Positions 1 through 9,059 are shown, numbered from the stretch's first letter. The stretch: DNA of 21,543 nucleotides from CAIXTV01 sp964543995 (GCA_964543995.1 CAZJBB010000034.1:1-21543); one strand, 5' to 3'. Made by a program: numbers and translations. Notes: generated from the sequence alone by a model not told the origin.

Positions 1-239
1 AAATTGCGCTGTAATCTGCGTTACTCTGCGATAACTTTTCACTTTCTCACTTTCCACTTATACTACATTGATAGGGGAGAAGCGCATTGAAACCGGATTT
101 GCGGGATGCTCTTCTGCGAAATTGCGCTGTAATCTGCGTTACTCTGCGAGAACTTTTCACTTTCTCACTTTCTCACTTTCTCACTTTCCACTTATACTCC
201 TCTAATAGGGGAGAAGCGCATTGAAAGCGGGTTTGCGTG
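1..239. repeat. Two-copy imperfect direct repeat, about 118 bp unit, with an internal 8-bp tandem repeat
   Basis: Copy 1 (1-118) and copy 2 (119 to about 239) both run from AAATTGCGCTGTAATCTGCG through a CT-rich stretch to AGGGGAGAAGCGCATTGAAA. They differ by a few substitutions and by the number of CTTTCTCA units: one at 42-49 in copy 1, three at 160-183 in copy 2. The repeat may begin before the window. No coding potential was seen. It lies just past the 3' end of the minus-strand transporter gene, and short CTTCCGT repeats (about 266-294) follow and run into the last codons of that gene. Seen directly; the function is unknown. Confidence 0.9.
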
Positions 240-280
240 ATATTTTGAGGAGAATCTCAGTTCACTTCCGTCTTCCGTCT

Positions 281-1588
281 TCAAACTTCCGTCTTCACCT
301 CACCTTCCACCCTTTCCCTTTTATACGACCACCACATAACCCACATCCCTATCAATAATAATAAAGCGCCGATTAGAAAGGTTGCCACAAAACCGAAGAG
401 ATCATAAAATAATATTCCCAAAATGGGAGCAAAAATTCCTCTCACACCGGTAAGAAATAAATGAACCGACTGATAATCCCCTACATCTCTGTTTTTACAA
501 AAATAGGCTGAACCAATGTTCCAAAGTAAGGACATGGTTGCGGCAAATACACTATGACTTAAAATAAAGAGTATCAAGAAATAATAAATCCTTAAGTTCC
601 CCATATCGAAGTAATACGGGAAAATACTGGTCAATGCCAGAAAAATTAAATATAAAAAAATGGAACCAAAAGTGATGATGGCAAATTGCCTTGGGTCAAT
701 CTTATTCATCAGCCGACCAAACATAGGCAAAAGGATGATGGCGATGATATTATAAGAATTCCTGTAAAAAGCCACACTGGAGTAATTTAAATCCAATCCT
801 TTATTGAAGAAAATATACATAACGCTCACGGTACTCATAAAAGCAAAACCATAAAACCCAAAACCCACTTCAAAATGCCGAAAAGGCTTATCCCCTTTGA
901 GAATATTTCTCATTCTTTTCATGGAGTTGCGGATGGAAATCCAGAATCCATCCTTGGGTTTACTTTCGTTTGTTGGGGTGTATTTTATTTCTGAAAGTAT
1001 GAAAATAGAAAGAATGCCTAAGAGACCTGTAATGGGAAAAATGTAAACAAAGGAAAAATTATCGACATCGAGCAACCATCCGTACAAAAAGGTAATCACC
1101 AACATCACAATTTTATTGGCAGTGGTTGCAATACTGTATAGCTTCGAAAAATGCTCGTGCTGATAGTTATGTTTCAAAAAAACATTGATCACCGGATAAA
1201 TGATGGGTGAGGATAAATTATACAAAAGAAAAATTAGCAAAAACAAGGTATGATATAAGGAAATCCCATCCATGGCTGCCGAGTGGTGTGGGAAAAACAC
1301 AAGCAATAAAAGGGGTAGGCGTGTAATTAATGCCGTAATTTGCAATAATTGTTTATGGTTTCTTATTCTTCGAAGAAATTCATTAAAAAACAACAGAAAT
1401 ACAAAGACCACCACACTGAACTGAAATAAAAAACTGAGCATCACAGGAGAGCCAAGCAAGCTTTTAATGAATACGAATTCATTCAGTGCCAACACCCCCA
1501 AGATGATTCCTTCAATGATAGAATACCATAGGTGAAGTTTGAAGGCATGTTTTTCTTGTGGGTCTAAATAAAACGGAACTATTTTCAT
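281..1588 (-). CDS. MFS-type membrane transporter, substrate unknown
   Basis: The 435-aa product is strongly hydrophobic, with about 12 predicted membrane segments split into two halves by a more polar, basic stretch around residues 200-235. That is the usual size and layout of a major facilitator superfamily protein. I recognise no substrate-specific motif, so the cargo is unknown. Short charged loops such as FLRRIRNHKQ near residue 75 and the basic C-terminal tail (YKRERVEG) fit a topology with inside-positive loops. The ATG start is at 1588, where the mature reading frame begins MKIVPFYLDPQEKHAF, and the TGA stop lies within a run of CTTCCGT repeats. It is divergent from the YitT-family gene across 84 bp and has no same-strand neighbour in the window. 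Family assignment is by fold-like features only. Confidence 0.7.
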   Translation of the reverse strand: MKIVPFYLDPQEKHAFKLHLWYSIIEGIILGVLALNEFVFIKSLLGSPVMLSFLFQFSVVVFVFLLFFNEFLRRIRNHKQLLQITALITRLPLLLLVFFPHHSAAMDGISLYHTLFLLIFLLYNLSSPIIYPVINVFLKHNYQHEHFSKLYSIATTANKIVMLVITFLYGWLLDVDNFSFVYIFPITGLLGILSIFILSEIKYTPTNESKPKDGFWISIRNSMKRMRNILKGDKPFRHFEVGFGFYGFAFMSTVSVMYIFFNKGLDLNYSSVAFYRNSYNIIAIILLPMFGRLMNKIDPRQFAIITFGSIFLYLIFLALTSIFPYYFDMGNLRIYYFLILFILSHSVFAATMSLLWNIGSAYFCKNRDVGDYQSVHLFLTGVRGIFAPILGILFYDLFGFVATFLIGALLLLIGMWVMWWSYKRERVEGEVKTEV

Positions 1589-1672
1589 TGAAACAAATTA
1601 ACGAATAATCCCTTAACAAAATAAAACCTAAAGCAATTTTCGTTTTTTTTGCATAAGCATAAACTAAACATC

Positions 1673-2596
1673 ATGAAATTAAATAAAATCGGGGAAAAAC
1701 CCTTTAGTAAAAAGTGGATTACCTCCTATATCTATATTGTGTTAGGGGCATTTTCCATTGCCGCAGCCTATGTCCTGTTTTTGAGTCCCCACAAAATTGT
1801 TCCGGGAGGTATTTATGGGATTTCAGTGGTCATCCATTATGTATCCAAAGGATGGTTCTCTTTTGCTCCCAATGGTTTGCCTATTGGATTGATGGCACTG
1901 CTTTTTAATATCCCATTAACCTTAATTGCAGTAAAAATATTAGGCCCTCGATTTGGAACTAAAACCATCATCAGCTTTATCTTAACTTCGGTATTTGTGG
2001 ATATGCTCACCCATTTTTGGGGAGAAGAACCTTTGGTGAAAGATGATGTTTTGCTTTCCTGTGTTTTTGGAGGATTGATTTTAGGAATTGGAGTCGGTTT
2101 AATATTCAAAGCCAAAGCCACCAGTGGAGGTTCGGACGTCATTTCAATGATTATTGCCAAATATACCAAAATGCCTCTTGGGCAGTTGGTTATGATGGTG
2201 GATTCGGTAATTGTTTTGCTTGCCTTAGTGGCTTTTAAAGATTGGAAGATTCCACTGTATTCATGGATTGTAATTTTTATTTTAGCGAAAACGGTGGATG
2301 TGGTACTTGAAGGGGTGAGTTACGACAAAACCCTGTTTATCATTTCCGATCGTCACCAGGACATCCGTCAGTTTATTTTGGTGGATCTCAACCGTGGTGG
2401 AACTTACATCGGAGGACAAGGAATGTATAATGATGCCGATAAAAAGATTATTTTCACGGTGGTGAGTCGAAGGGAGTTGGCTTCACTTCAGGAATACATC
2501 AGTAGGATTGATCCTAATGCCTTTATGAGTGTGATTGATGCCAATGAAATTATCGGCAAAGGATTCAAATCCATTGCGGAAAAGGTTAGTGAATAG
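1673..2596 (+). CDS. YitT-family membrane protein (YitT plus C-terminal DUF2179 domain)
   Basis: The 307-aa product has about five or six membrane segments in the first 210 residues, then a soluble domain of about 80 residues. Membrane-part hallmarks are PGGIYGISVVIH near residue 50 and the glycine-rich GLIFKAKATSGGSDVIS. The soluble part (from about KTLFIISDRH to NEIIGKGF) matches the DUF2179 domain that normally ends YitT proteins. The family is widespread; its function is not established, although a transport role is often assumed. The frame is open upstream to a TTG at 1649, but the ATG at 1673 gives the N-terminus expected for the family (MKLNKIGEKPFSKKW). It stands alone, divergent from the transporter upstream and separated by a promoter from dut downstream. 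Confidence 0.85.
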   Translation: MKLNKIGEKPFSKKWITSYIYIVLGAFSIAAAYVLFLSPHKIVPGGIYGISVVIHYVSKGWFSFAPNGLPIGLMALLFNIPLTLIAVKILGPRFGTKTIISFILTSVFVDMLTHFWGEEPLVKDDVLLSCVFGGLILGIGVGLIFKAKATSGGSDVISMIIAKYTKMPLGQLVMMVDSVIVLLALVAFKDWKIPLYSWIVIFILAKTVDVVLEGVSYDKTLFIISDRHQDIRQFILVDLNRGGTYIGGQGMYNDADKKIIFTVVSRRELASLQEYISRIDPNAFMSVIDANEIIGKGFKSIAEKVSE

Positions 2597-2624
2597 TCTT
2601 TCTAAAGTGTTTTAATTTTATTGG

Positions 2625-2632
2625 TACTTTTG
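2625..2632 (+). promoter_or_regulatory. Bacteroidota-type -7 promoter element for the dut operon
   Basis: TACTTTTG matches the TAnnTTTG consensus exactly and ends 18 bases before the dut start codon, so the mRNA leader would be very short. No clear -33 TTG element is seen at the expected distance. It is the only promoter-like signal between the YitT gene and dut and would drive the tight downstream run of genes. Confidence 0.45.
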
Positions 2633-2650
2633 CATTTCATTAGTTAACCC

Positions 2651-3085
2651 ATGAAAGTAAAAATCATCAATACTTCTAACCATGCTTTACCGGCATACGA
2701 GACCTATGCTTCGGCCGGCATGGACTTAAGAGCAAATATACATACACCTATTACTCTAAAACCTTTAGAAAGAACCTTGGTTCCCACCGGTTTGTTTATT
2801 GAACTTCCGCTAGGGTATGAAGCTCAAGTTCGCCCCAGAAGTGGTCTTGCTATTAAGAAGGGAATTACCGTTTTAAATTCTCCCGGAACCATTGATGCTG
2901 ATTATAGAGGTGAAATTAAAGTGATTGTCATTAATCTTTCAAACGAAGATTTTATCATAGAGAATGGAGAGCGCATAGCTCAAATGGTGGTGAGTTCACA
3001 TGAAAGGGTGGAATGGGAAGCTGTTGAAGAGTTAAACACCACCGAAAGAGGTGCCGGTGGGTTTGGACATACAGGAAAAAAATAA
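2651..3085 (+). CDS. dut: Deoxyuridine 5'-triphosphate nucleotidohydrolase (dUTPase)
   Basis: It hydrolyses dUTP to dUMP and pyrophosphate, keeping uracil out of DNA and supplying dUMP for dTMP synthesis; it is a cytoplasmic homotrimer in this family. The 144 aa are normal length and all five trimeric dUTPase motifs are present: AGMDLRA (22-28), RPRSGLAIK (61-69), GTIDADYRGE (79-88, with the catalytic Asp82 and Tyr85 uracil-pocket position), GERIAQMVV (106-114) and RGAGGFGHTG (133-142), the flexible C-terminal arm. His140 stands where Ser is usual in many homologues. It is the first gene after a TAnnTTTG box and is followed 12 bases later by the nucleotidyltransferase gene. Confidence 0.97.
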   Translation: MKVKIINTSNHALPAYETYASAGMDLRANIHTPITLKPLERTLVPTGLFIELPLGYEAQVRPRSGLAIKKGITVLNSPGTIDADYRGEIKVIVINLSNEDFIIENGERIAQMVVSSHERVEWEAVEELNTTERGAGGFGHTGKK

Positions 3086-3097
3086 AAATTTACACAC

Positions 3098-4096
3098 ATG
3101 AAAATTATCATTCCAATGGCCGGTATGGGTAAAAGAATGCGCCCACATACCTTAAGCATTCCAAAACCTTTGATTAGAATTGCAGGAAAACCCATCGTTC
3201 AACGATTGGTGGAAGATATCATTAAAGTTAGCGCAGAGCCGGTGGAAGAAATTGCCTTTATCATTGGTGATTTTGGCAAGGAAGTTGAAAATCAACTCCT
3301 GATGATTGCTCAAAATGTAGGTGCTAAAGGAAGTATTTATTATCAACAAGAGGCTTTGGGAACCGCTCATGCCATTTTATGTGCCGAACCTTCTCTTAAA
3401 GGAAATGTCACAGTAGCTTTTGCTGACACCTTGTTTAAAGCCGGTTTTCAATTGAATTTGGAACACGAAAGTGTGATTTGGGTACAAAAAGTAAATAATC
3501 CCGAATTGTTTGGTGTGGTTAAAACAAATGCAGCAGGAAACATTACTGATTTCATTGAAAAACCCACAGAATTTGTCAGCGATCTTGCCATTATCGGTAT
3601 TTATTATTTCAAATCGGGGGAATATCTTAAAAACGAATTGCAATATTTGATTGATCATAACATCGTGGTTAAAGGAGAATATCAACTTACCGATGCCCTG
3701 CAGAACATGATGAAAAAAGGTACTTTGTTTTTTACCGACTCAGTGGATGAATGGCTCGATTGCGGAAACAAGGATGCCACGGTGTATACCCATCAAAGAG
3801 TCTTACTGCACCAAAATGAAATTCCGGTTCCAACATCTGTAACAATCACAAGTTCTGATATCACTCAACCCTGCTTTATTGGAGAAAATGTGAAGCTGAA
3901 AAATGCAAAAATAGGTCCCTTTGTTTCTATTGACGATAATTCCTGTATTGAAGATGCTGATATTAGCAATACCATGGTTGGAAAAGGCTGTCATATAAAA
4001 TATGCGAAGATAAAAAATTCAATGTTGGGCAATTTTGTTGAATATTCCGGCGTTAGTAATGACTTAAGTATTGGCGATTATACCACCATAAGATGA
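3098..4096 (+). CDS. Sugar-phosphate nucleotidyltransferase with C-terminal hexapeptide-repeat domain
   Basis: The 332-aa protein has an N-terminal nucleotidyltransferase (pyrophosphorylase) domain: IPMAGMGKRMRP (5-16) with PKP at 22-24 is the nucleotide and phosphate-binding signature, EALGTAHA (85-92) contacts the base, Asp110 (FADT) is the metal-ligand position, and EKP (154-156) and GEYQLTDA (193-200) form the sugar site. Residues about 255-332 look like a left-handed beta-helix (IGENVKLKNAKIGPFVSI and following turns). The family makes NDP-sugars from NTP and sugar-1-phosphate, as in RmlA or GlmU. The exact sugar cannot be read from the sequence, and I do not claim acetyltransferase activity. 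It overlaps the next gene by ATGA, so translation is probably coupled. Confidence 0.85.
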   Translation: MKIIIPMAGMGKRMRPHTLSIPKPLIRIAGKPIVQRLVEDIIKVSAEPVEEIAFIIGDFGKEVENQLLMIAQNVGAKGSIYYQQEALGTAHAILCAEPSLKGNVTVAFADTLFKAGFQLNLEHESVIWVQKVNNPELFGVVKTNAAGNITDFIEKPTEFVSDLAIIGIYYFKSGEYLKNELQYLIDHNIVVKGEYQLTDALQNMMKKGTLFFTDSVDEWLDCGNKDATVYTHQRVLLHQNEIPVPTSVTITSSDITQPCFIGENVKLKNAKIGPFVSIDDNSCIEDADISNTMVGKGCHIKYAKIKNSMLGNFVEYSGVSNDLSIGDYTTIR

Positions 4097-5829
4097 AGAG
4101 AATTTTAAACCTGAGCCTTGGCATAATTATTTTAGGGAGCTTGTTTTCTTGTAAGGTTACATCCACACAAAAAACAGAAAAAAATCCATCAGAAGTATAT
4201 TCTGATTACGAAGCATACAAGACTACGAATATGCTGTTGGATGCCGGCAGAGCAAAAATATCCGGAAATTTTGCTGAAGCCATGGACTTGTATAAGAAAG
4301 TGATTGGAAAAAATCCAAAATCTTCGGTTGCTTACTATGAATTGGCTAATTTATACATGTCGCAGAAAAATTACACCGAGGCGGTGAATTACGCAAAAAA
4401 AGCGGTGAATCTGAATCCTACGGAAGATTGGTATGTGTACTTGCTGGCCATGGCTTACAATAAAAACGGAAATTACCCTGAATCTACTGCCCTGTATCAA
4501 AAACTATCGGAGAAAAATCCATACGAAACTCAATATTATTATGAGTGGGCTTATGCACTTTTGTACGAGTTGAAATACATGGATGCCATTAAGGTGTATG
4601 ATAAAATTGAAAAACTTAGCGGCATAGACGAACAACTGATAGAACAAAAAGAAAAGTTGTATTTGAAGCTAAATAAAGTGGATAAAGCAGCCGAAGAACT
4701 GAATAAATTGGTGGCTCATGACCCACGCGAAGTTAAATACCTTTTGATGATTGCCGACATGTATACTGTAAATGAAGTCCCTGATAAGGCATTTACATAT
4801 TACCAAAAAGCATTGGAAATAAGTCCAGGCAATCCTTTTGTTCATTTGTCACTATCGGAATATTACAAGAAAAAAGGGGAAACTCAGAAGTTTTTTCAAG
4901 AATTACGATGGAGCTTCTCAAGCCCTCAAATTGATATAGACACTAAAGTACGTATCATGTTATCGTATTATACCTTAACTGAAACTCAAACTCAGCTTAA
5001 ACCGGAAGCTTATGAATTGTTGGACACCCTTATTAAAACACATCCCAACGACCCCAAGGCTTATTCCATGATGGGCGATTTTTTGCTTAGAGATAAAAAA
5101 GACGCCCAAGCCCGAGATGTTTTTGCAAAGGTAATTACCTTAGACAGCTCCAAATACATTGTTTGGGAACAATTATTATACTTAGATGCCAGTGTAGCTG
5201 ACGATTCTGCGTTGCTGGTTCATAGTAAAAAGGCTTTGGATTTGTTTCCCGAACAGGCCATGCCCTATTTGTTTTATGGATCCTCGGTCTTTAGATTATC
5301 AAAATACGAAGAAGCCGTTGAAGTGCTGAAAAAAGGCACCTATTATGTTGCCGACAACAAAGAATTGAATGTACAGTTTTATACGTATTTGGGGGATGCT
5401 TACAATAAATTAAAAAGAAATCCGGAATCGGATGAGGCATTTGATAAGGCCTTGTATTATGATGCAAACAATGCCTATGTATTAAACAATTATAGTTATT
5501 ACCTTTCTATAAGGGGTGAAAAACTCGATAAGGCGGAGGAAATGGCAAAAAAAGTCAATGACTTGGCTAAAAACAACCCTTCCTACCTCGACACCTACGC
5601 ATGGGTTTTGTATAAGTCGAAAAAAACGCCGGAAGCCAAGCTGATCATTGAGCAAGCCATGACCTTTGGAGGAAATATTAATGATGTTATTGTGGAGCAT
5701 TATGGAGATATTTTATGGGCCAGTGGAGAAAAGGAAAAAGCAATTCAGCAATGGGAAAAAGCAAGAACCCTTGGCAAAGGATCAGAGTTCTTGGATAAAA
5801 AAATAAGTGAGAAAAAACTTTTCGAATAA
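4093..5829 (+). CDS. Tetratricopeptide-repeat lipoprotein
   Basis: The 578-aa product begins with a lipoprotein signal: a basic start (MKR), a hydrophobic core and the lipobox LFSC with Cys20 as the predicted lipidated residue. From about residue 50 onward it is a long array of 34-residue TPR-like helical pairs; good examples are the repeats around residues 80-110 (AYYELANLYM then AVNYAKKAVNLNP), 215-250 and 430-475 (LGDAYNKLKRNPESDEAFDKAL). TPR arrays bind other proteins, so it is probably a scaffold in the periplasm or at the outer membrane. It sits between a sugar nucleotidyltransferase (4-base overlap) and a DUF4292 lipoprotein (4-base gap), an order I associate with Bacteroidota genomes. 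The partner and precise role are unknown. Confidence 0.85.
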   Translation: MKRILNLSLGIIILGSLFSCKVTSTQKTEKNPSEVYSDYEAYKTTNMLLDAGRAKISGNFAEAMDLYKKVIGKNPKSSVAYYELANLYMSQKNYTEAVNYAKKAVNLNPTEDWYVYLLAMAYNKNGNYPESTALYQKLSEKNPYETQYYYEWAYALLYELKYMDAIKVYDKIEKLSGIDEQLIEQKEKLYLKLNKVDKAAEELNKLVAHDPREVKYLLMIADMYTVNEVPDKAFTYYQKALEISPGNPFVHLSLSEYYKKKGETQKFFQELRWSFSSPQIDIDTKVRIMLSYYTLTETQTQLKPEAYELLDTLIKTHPNDPKAYSMMGDFLLRDKKDAQARDVFAKVITLDSSKYIVWEQLLYLDASVADDSALLVHSKKALDLFPEQAMPYLFYGSSVFRLSKYEEAVEVLKKGTYYVADNKELNVQFYTYLGDAYNKLKRNPESDEAFDKALYYDANNAYVLNNYSYYLSIRGEKLDKAEEMAKKVNDLAKNNPSYLDTYAWVLYKSKKTPEAKLIIEQAMTFGGNINDVIVEHYGDILWASGEKEKAIQQWEKARTLGKGSEFLDKKISEKKLFE

Positions 5830-5833
5830 GCCC

Positions 5834-6685
5834 ATGAATAGAAAACAATTTGGATTTGCCATCATCACGATTTTTGCCATTGCGGTTCTATTTTCATGCA
5901 AAACCACCGTAAAAGTAGAGAAAAAGCTCATTAAAGAACCCCTGAAAAATGACTCTGCTAATGATTTTCTTTTCGAGAAGCTAAAGAGCAATGAGTTTAA
6001 TTTTAATTGGCTGTCTTTTAAGTTTAATGCTGATTTAAGTATCGATCATTCAAACAAATCCTTTAGTGGGGCTATTAACATTAAGAAAGATAGCATTATA
6101 TGGGTTTCCATCTCAAAAATGGGTTTCGAAGTGGCTCGAATTTTAATTACCGACGATTCCGTTAAATTTATGAATCGCATTGAGTCAACCTATTTTATAG
6201 GTGACTTTGGTTTGATTAACTCTTTTACCAATACGGTTTTCGATTTCAATATGCTGCAATCTTTAATCATAGGAAATGATTTCTCTTATTATGAAACCGA
6301 TAAGTTTAAAGCTTCCTATAGCAATGAGCAGTATAGACTTTCGACTCTGAACCGCAGAAAACTTAAAAAGCACATCAAAAACGAAAAGGAAAATATAAAA
6401 GTACTTATTCAGGATATTTGGTTGGAACCCGGTACCTTTAAAATAAACCGAGTGAAAGTAAAAGAAATTAAAGAAAAACGCTCCTTAGACGTTTTATACT
6501 CTATTTATCTGGCGGTTGAAAACCAACTTTTCCCCACCAGAGTTGTTTTTGATATTTCTGCTGAAACACCTTTTGTGTTGACCTTAGAATATTCGAAAGT
6601 GAAAGTAAATGAAAATCAAGCCATTCCTTTTAGGATTCCATCGTCTTATACCAAGCTGAGTCATTTTAATATGAAACCCGATTAA
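5834..6685 (+). CDS. DUF4292-family lipoprotein
   Basis: The 283-aa product starts at ATG 5834, four bases after the TPR gene stops. An in-frame GTG at 5807 would add nine residues from inside the TPR gene and spoil the signal peptide, so I reject it. MNRKQ plus a hydrophobic stretch ends in the lipobox LFSC, with Cys24 predicted to be lipidated. The rest is beta-rich and basic, with phrases typical of DUF4292 such as WVSISKMGFEVARI and the C-terminal PFRIPSSYTKL. Families of this shape resemble the LolA/LolB lipoprotein-carrier fold, so a role in outer-membrane lipid or lipoprotein handling is possible, but that is inference. It is a Bacteroidota-restricted family as far as I know. Confidence 0.8.
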   Translation: MNRKQFGFAIITIFAIAVLFSCKTTVKVEKKLIKEPLKNDSANDFLFEKLKSNEFNFNWLSFKFNADLSIDHSNKSFSGAINIKKDSIIWVSISKMGFEVARILITDDSVKFMNRIESTYFIGDFGLINSFTNTVFDFNMLQSLIIGNDFSYYETDKFKASYSNEQYRLSTLNRRKLKKHIKNEKENIKVLIQDIWLEPGTFKINRVKVKEIKEKRSLDVLYSIYLAVENQLFPTRVVFDISAETPFVLTLEYSKVKVNENQAIPFRIPSSYTKLSHFNMKPD

Positions 6686-6708
6686 TTGATTTTAGCCTCT
6701 TACCATCC

Positions 6709-7956
6709 ATGACAGCTATGCCTGATATTGAACTTATGTCGCCTGCCGGTTCTTTCGAATCCTTAATGGCAGCTATCCAGGGAGGATGTAACTCCGTGTA
6801 TTTCGGTGTAGAACATTTGAATATGAGGTCGCGTTCCTCAGTTAATTTCACCTTAAATGATTTAAAAAAAATCAGTGCCCTTTGTAAAGAAAATAATGTA
6901 AAGTCCTATTTGACTATAAATACAGTTTTGTACGATAATGAGATTTCTTTAATGCATTCGATTATAGATGAAGCCGAAAAAAGTGAAATTGATGCCATTA
7001 TTGCTTCTGATATTTCGGTGTTACAATATGCTCAAACAAAGAACATCGGCATTCATATTTCAACCCAATGTAATATTACCAATGTTGAAGCCGTAAAATT
7101 CTATGCACATTTTGCCGATGTCATGGTTACCGCTCGTGAACTTTCGTTAACTCAGGTTAAAGCCATCACACAAGCCATTGGTGAAGAAAACATTACAGGC
7201 CCGTCCGGCAAACTGATAAAAATTGAAGTCTTTGCCCATGGAGCGCTTTGTATGGCGGTTTCCGGAAAATGTTATTTAAGTCTCGACACCTATAATTACT
7301 CGGCGAATCGAGGAGCTTGCTTGCAATTGTGCCGACGGTCTTATGTAGTCACCGACAAAGAAGAAGGTACTCAATTGGAGATTGATCAACAGTACATTAT
7401 GTCGCCCAAAGACCTTTGTACCATTGGTTTTATCGATAAATTGATAGATTCAGGAATCAGTGTATTTAAGATTGAAGGTCGGGGTCGGGCACCGGAATAT
7501 GTGAAAACCGTTACCCGTTGTTATAAAAAAGCCATTCAAGCTGTGCTGTCCGACGAATATACCGATGCATTAATTGAAGAGCTCACTGTTGAATTAAACA
7601 AGGTGTACAACAGAGGCTTTTGGGATGGTTACTATTTAGGGAAAAAAATGGGCGAATGGTCGGAACGTTATGGTTCCTTGGCTACTCAAAAAAAACTGTA
7701 TGTAGGGGTGGTAAATAATTATTTTTCGAAAATTGGGGTAGCTGAAATTAAGATAGAAACCAACAACTTAAGCATTGGCGACAATATTCTTATCATTGGC
7801 CCAACCACAGGGGTTTACGAAGATGAAATTCATGAAATCAGAGTAGATTTAACATCAAGTACCTCAGCACAAAAGGGTGAGGTTTGCTCCATCCCAGTTA
7901 AAGATGTGGTTCGACGGTCGGATAAGTTGTACAAAATAGTTAGTGCTGAGCTTTAG
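6709..7956 (+). CDS. Peptidase U32-family protein (TrhP/YegQ-like)
   Basis: The 415-aa product opens with IELMSPAGSFESLMAA, the typical U32 N-terminus, and carries the U32 signature at 173-191 (EVFAHGALCMAVSGKCYLS). Cys181, Cys188, Cys204 or Cys208, and Cys237 (SPKDLC) match the four-cysteine spacing that holds an iron-sulfur cluster in characterised U32 relatives such as UbiU. Though called collagenase-like peptidases, close bacterial relatives act in tRNA uridine hydroxylation (TrhP) or oxygen-independent ubiquinone hydroxylation (UbiU/V). The length and the C-terminal beta domain (about 330-415) fit the TrhP type best, but I leave the symbol blank. Start is ATG 6709 or ATG 6718, three codons on. 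It lies 23 bases after the DUF4292 gene and its end overlaps the convergent EamA gene by 17 bases. Confidence 0.85.
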   Translation: MTAMPDIELMSPAGSFESLMAAIQGGCNSVYFGVEHLNMRSRSSVNFTLNDLKKISALCKENNVKSYLTINTVLYDNEISLMHSIIDEAEKSEIDAIIASDISVLQYAQTKNIGIHISTQCNITNVEAVKFYAHFADVMVTARELSLTQVKAITQAIGEENITGPSGKLIKIEVFAHGALCMAVSGKCYLSLDTYNYSANRGACLQLCRRSYVVTDKEEGTQLEIDQQYIMSPKDLCTIGFIDKLIDSGISVFKIEGRGRAPEYVKTVTRCYKKAIQAVLSDEYTDALIEELTVELNKVYNRGFWDGYYLGKKMGEWSERYGSLATQKKLYVGVVNNYFSKIGVAEIKIETNNLSIGDNILIIGPTTGVYEDEIHEIRVDLTSSTSAQKGEVCSIPVKDVVRRSDKLYKIVSAEL

Positions 7957-8842
7957 TTTTTTTATTCTTAAAGTCTTTACTAATCACAAATATTCCGATG
8001 AAGATGAGTATCCCGGCGAGGATTTTATATAATTCCAGGCTTTCTTTGGCAAAAAACAAAGCGATTAATGAAGCTATAATTGGTTGCATATAAATATAAT
8101 AGCCTGTAATGGTAGCGCTTAAATGCTGCAATGCGAAAATGGTGAGCAGATAGGTAACAAATGTGGTCATGATGATCACATAGGCTAAGGAAAGCCAAAT
8201 TTCAGTCGGAATGGCTTGCCAAGGAATGCTTCCAACAGAAGTAAAAGTAAAAGGAGCAAGAAAAATAAATCCGAACAGGAAAACCCAACTCATAATGGTT
8301 AGGGGGTGATATGCTTTCATAATGGGTTTTGCAAACACCAAATAAAAGCTATACGATACAATGTTGATAAAAATAAAAGCATTTCCGGCGGTGGTTTCAG
8401 AAGAAAAATCCAAGGATTTCCCACCGGAAATAAGAATATAAGCGCCAATGGCACCTAAAAAAACACCCATTACTTTGATCTTGGTCATGTGCTCTTTTAA
8501 TAAAACAGCTGCAAACAACATCACTAAAATCGGGCTCGAAGAGTGAATGATTGAAGCATTTACCGGAGTGGTATAACTAAGCCCGATAAAGAAAAGCAAT
8601 TGATTTATCGAAATTCCGGTCAAACCGCATATAGCCAAGCGAAATAAGTCTTTAGTGGCTACTTTTTCGTATGGGAAAAACTGCTTTAATCCCCAAAATA
8701 AAAGGGTGGTAATGAAGGTTCTCAGAAACACAATTTGCGCAGGATTAAAGTAATCCGGCATCAAACCTTTTGCCACCTGATAATTGGCTCCAAAAAACAA
8801 TCCGGCAACGATTAAGGCTATATGGGCTTGTTTCTTTTTCAA
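7940..8842 (-). CDS. EamA/DMT-family membrane transporter
   Basis: About 300 aa with ten predicted membrane helices arranged as two five-helix EamA repeats. Typical phrases are LIVAGLFFGANYQVAKGL near the start, SIIHSSSPILVMLFAAVLLKEH at the end of the first half, and ITGYYIYMQPIIASLIALFFAKE in the second. Drug/metabolite transporters of this type move small molecules such as amino acids or metabolites across the inner membrane; the substrate cannot be told. There is no in-frame ATG near the N-terminus. A TTG at 8860 lies inside the -7 promoter box, so I choose the TTG at 8842, giving an N-terminus that runs KKKQAHIALIV. The gene converges on the U32 gene with a 17-base tail overlap. Confidence 0.8.
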   Translation of the reverse strand: MKKKQAHIALIVAGLFFGANYQVAKGLMPDYFNPAQIVFLRTFITTLLFWGLKQFFPYEKVATKDLFRLAICGLTGISINQLLFFIGLSYTTPVNASIIHSSSPILVMLFAAVLLKEHMTKIKVMGVFLGAIGAYILISGGKSLDFSSETTAGNAFIFINIVSYSFYLVFAKPIMKAYHPLTIMSWVFLFGFIFLAPFTFTSVGSIPWQAIPTEIWLSLAYVIIMTTFVTYLLTIFALQHLSATITGYYIYMQPIIASLIALFFAKESLELYKILAGILIFIGIFVISKDFKNKKTKAQH

Positions 8843-8857
8843 TGTTTGACTTTTTTG

Positions 8858-8865
8858 CAAAGGTA
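8858..8865 (-). promoter_or_regulatory. Bacteroidota-type -7 promoter element for the EamA gene
   Basis: Read on the minus strand this is TACCTTTG, an exact TAnnTTTG match, ending 15 bases before the chosen TTG start at 8842. Its position argues against the upstream TTG at 8860, which would fall inside the box. No clear -33 element was seen. Confidence 0.45.
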
Positions 8866-9059
8866 GAGAAATCTATAGCAATGCTAATTGTGTTGAGCAG
8901 GTTAGAATTGGTAATTAATAATTAAGAGTGAAAAATGAAATATTTTGGACTATTTTCAGTGAAAGACTAGCGAATGTAAGGACGATAATAAAGGCGGAAA
9001 ATAAGTCAAAGAAAATGTAAATCGTAAGGAAATTATGTTTAATTTTAAAATAAAAATCC

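Noticed and set aside
5807..5833. GTG start at 5807 for the DUF4292 lipoprotein.
   Set aside because: It adds residues from inside the TPR gene before the lipoprotein signal; ATG 5834 gives a normal signal peptide.
7940..7975. Possible bidirectional terminator between the convergent U32 and EamA genes, because of the T-run after the U32 stop.
   Set aside because: Only a three-pair stem (GCT and AGC) precedes the T-run, too weak to call.
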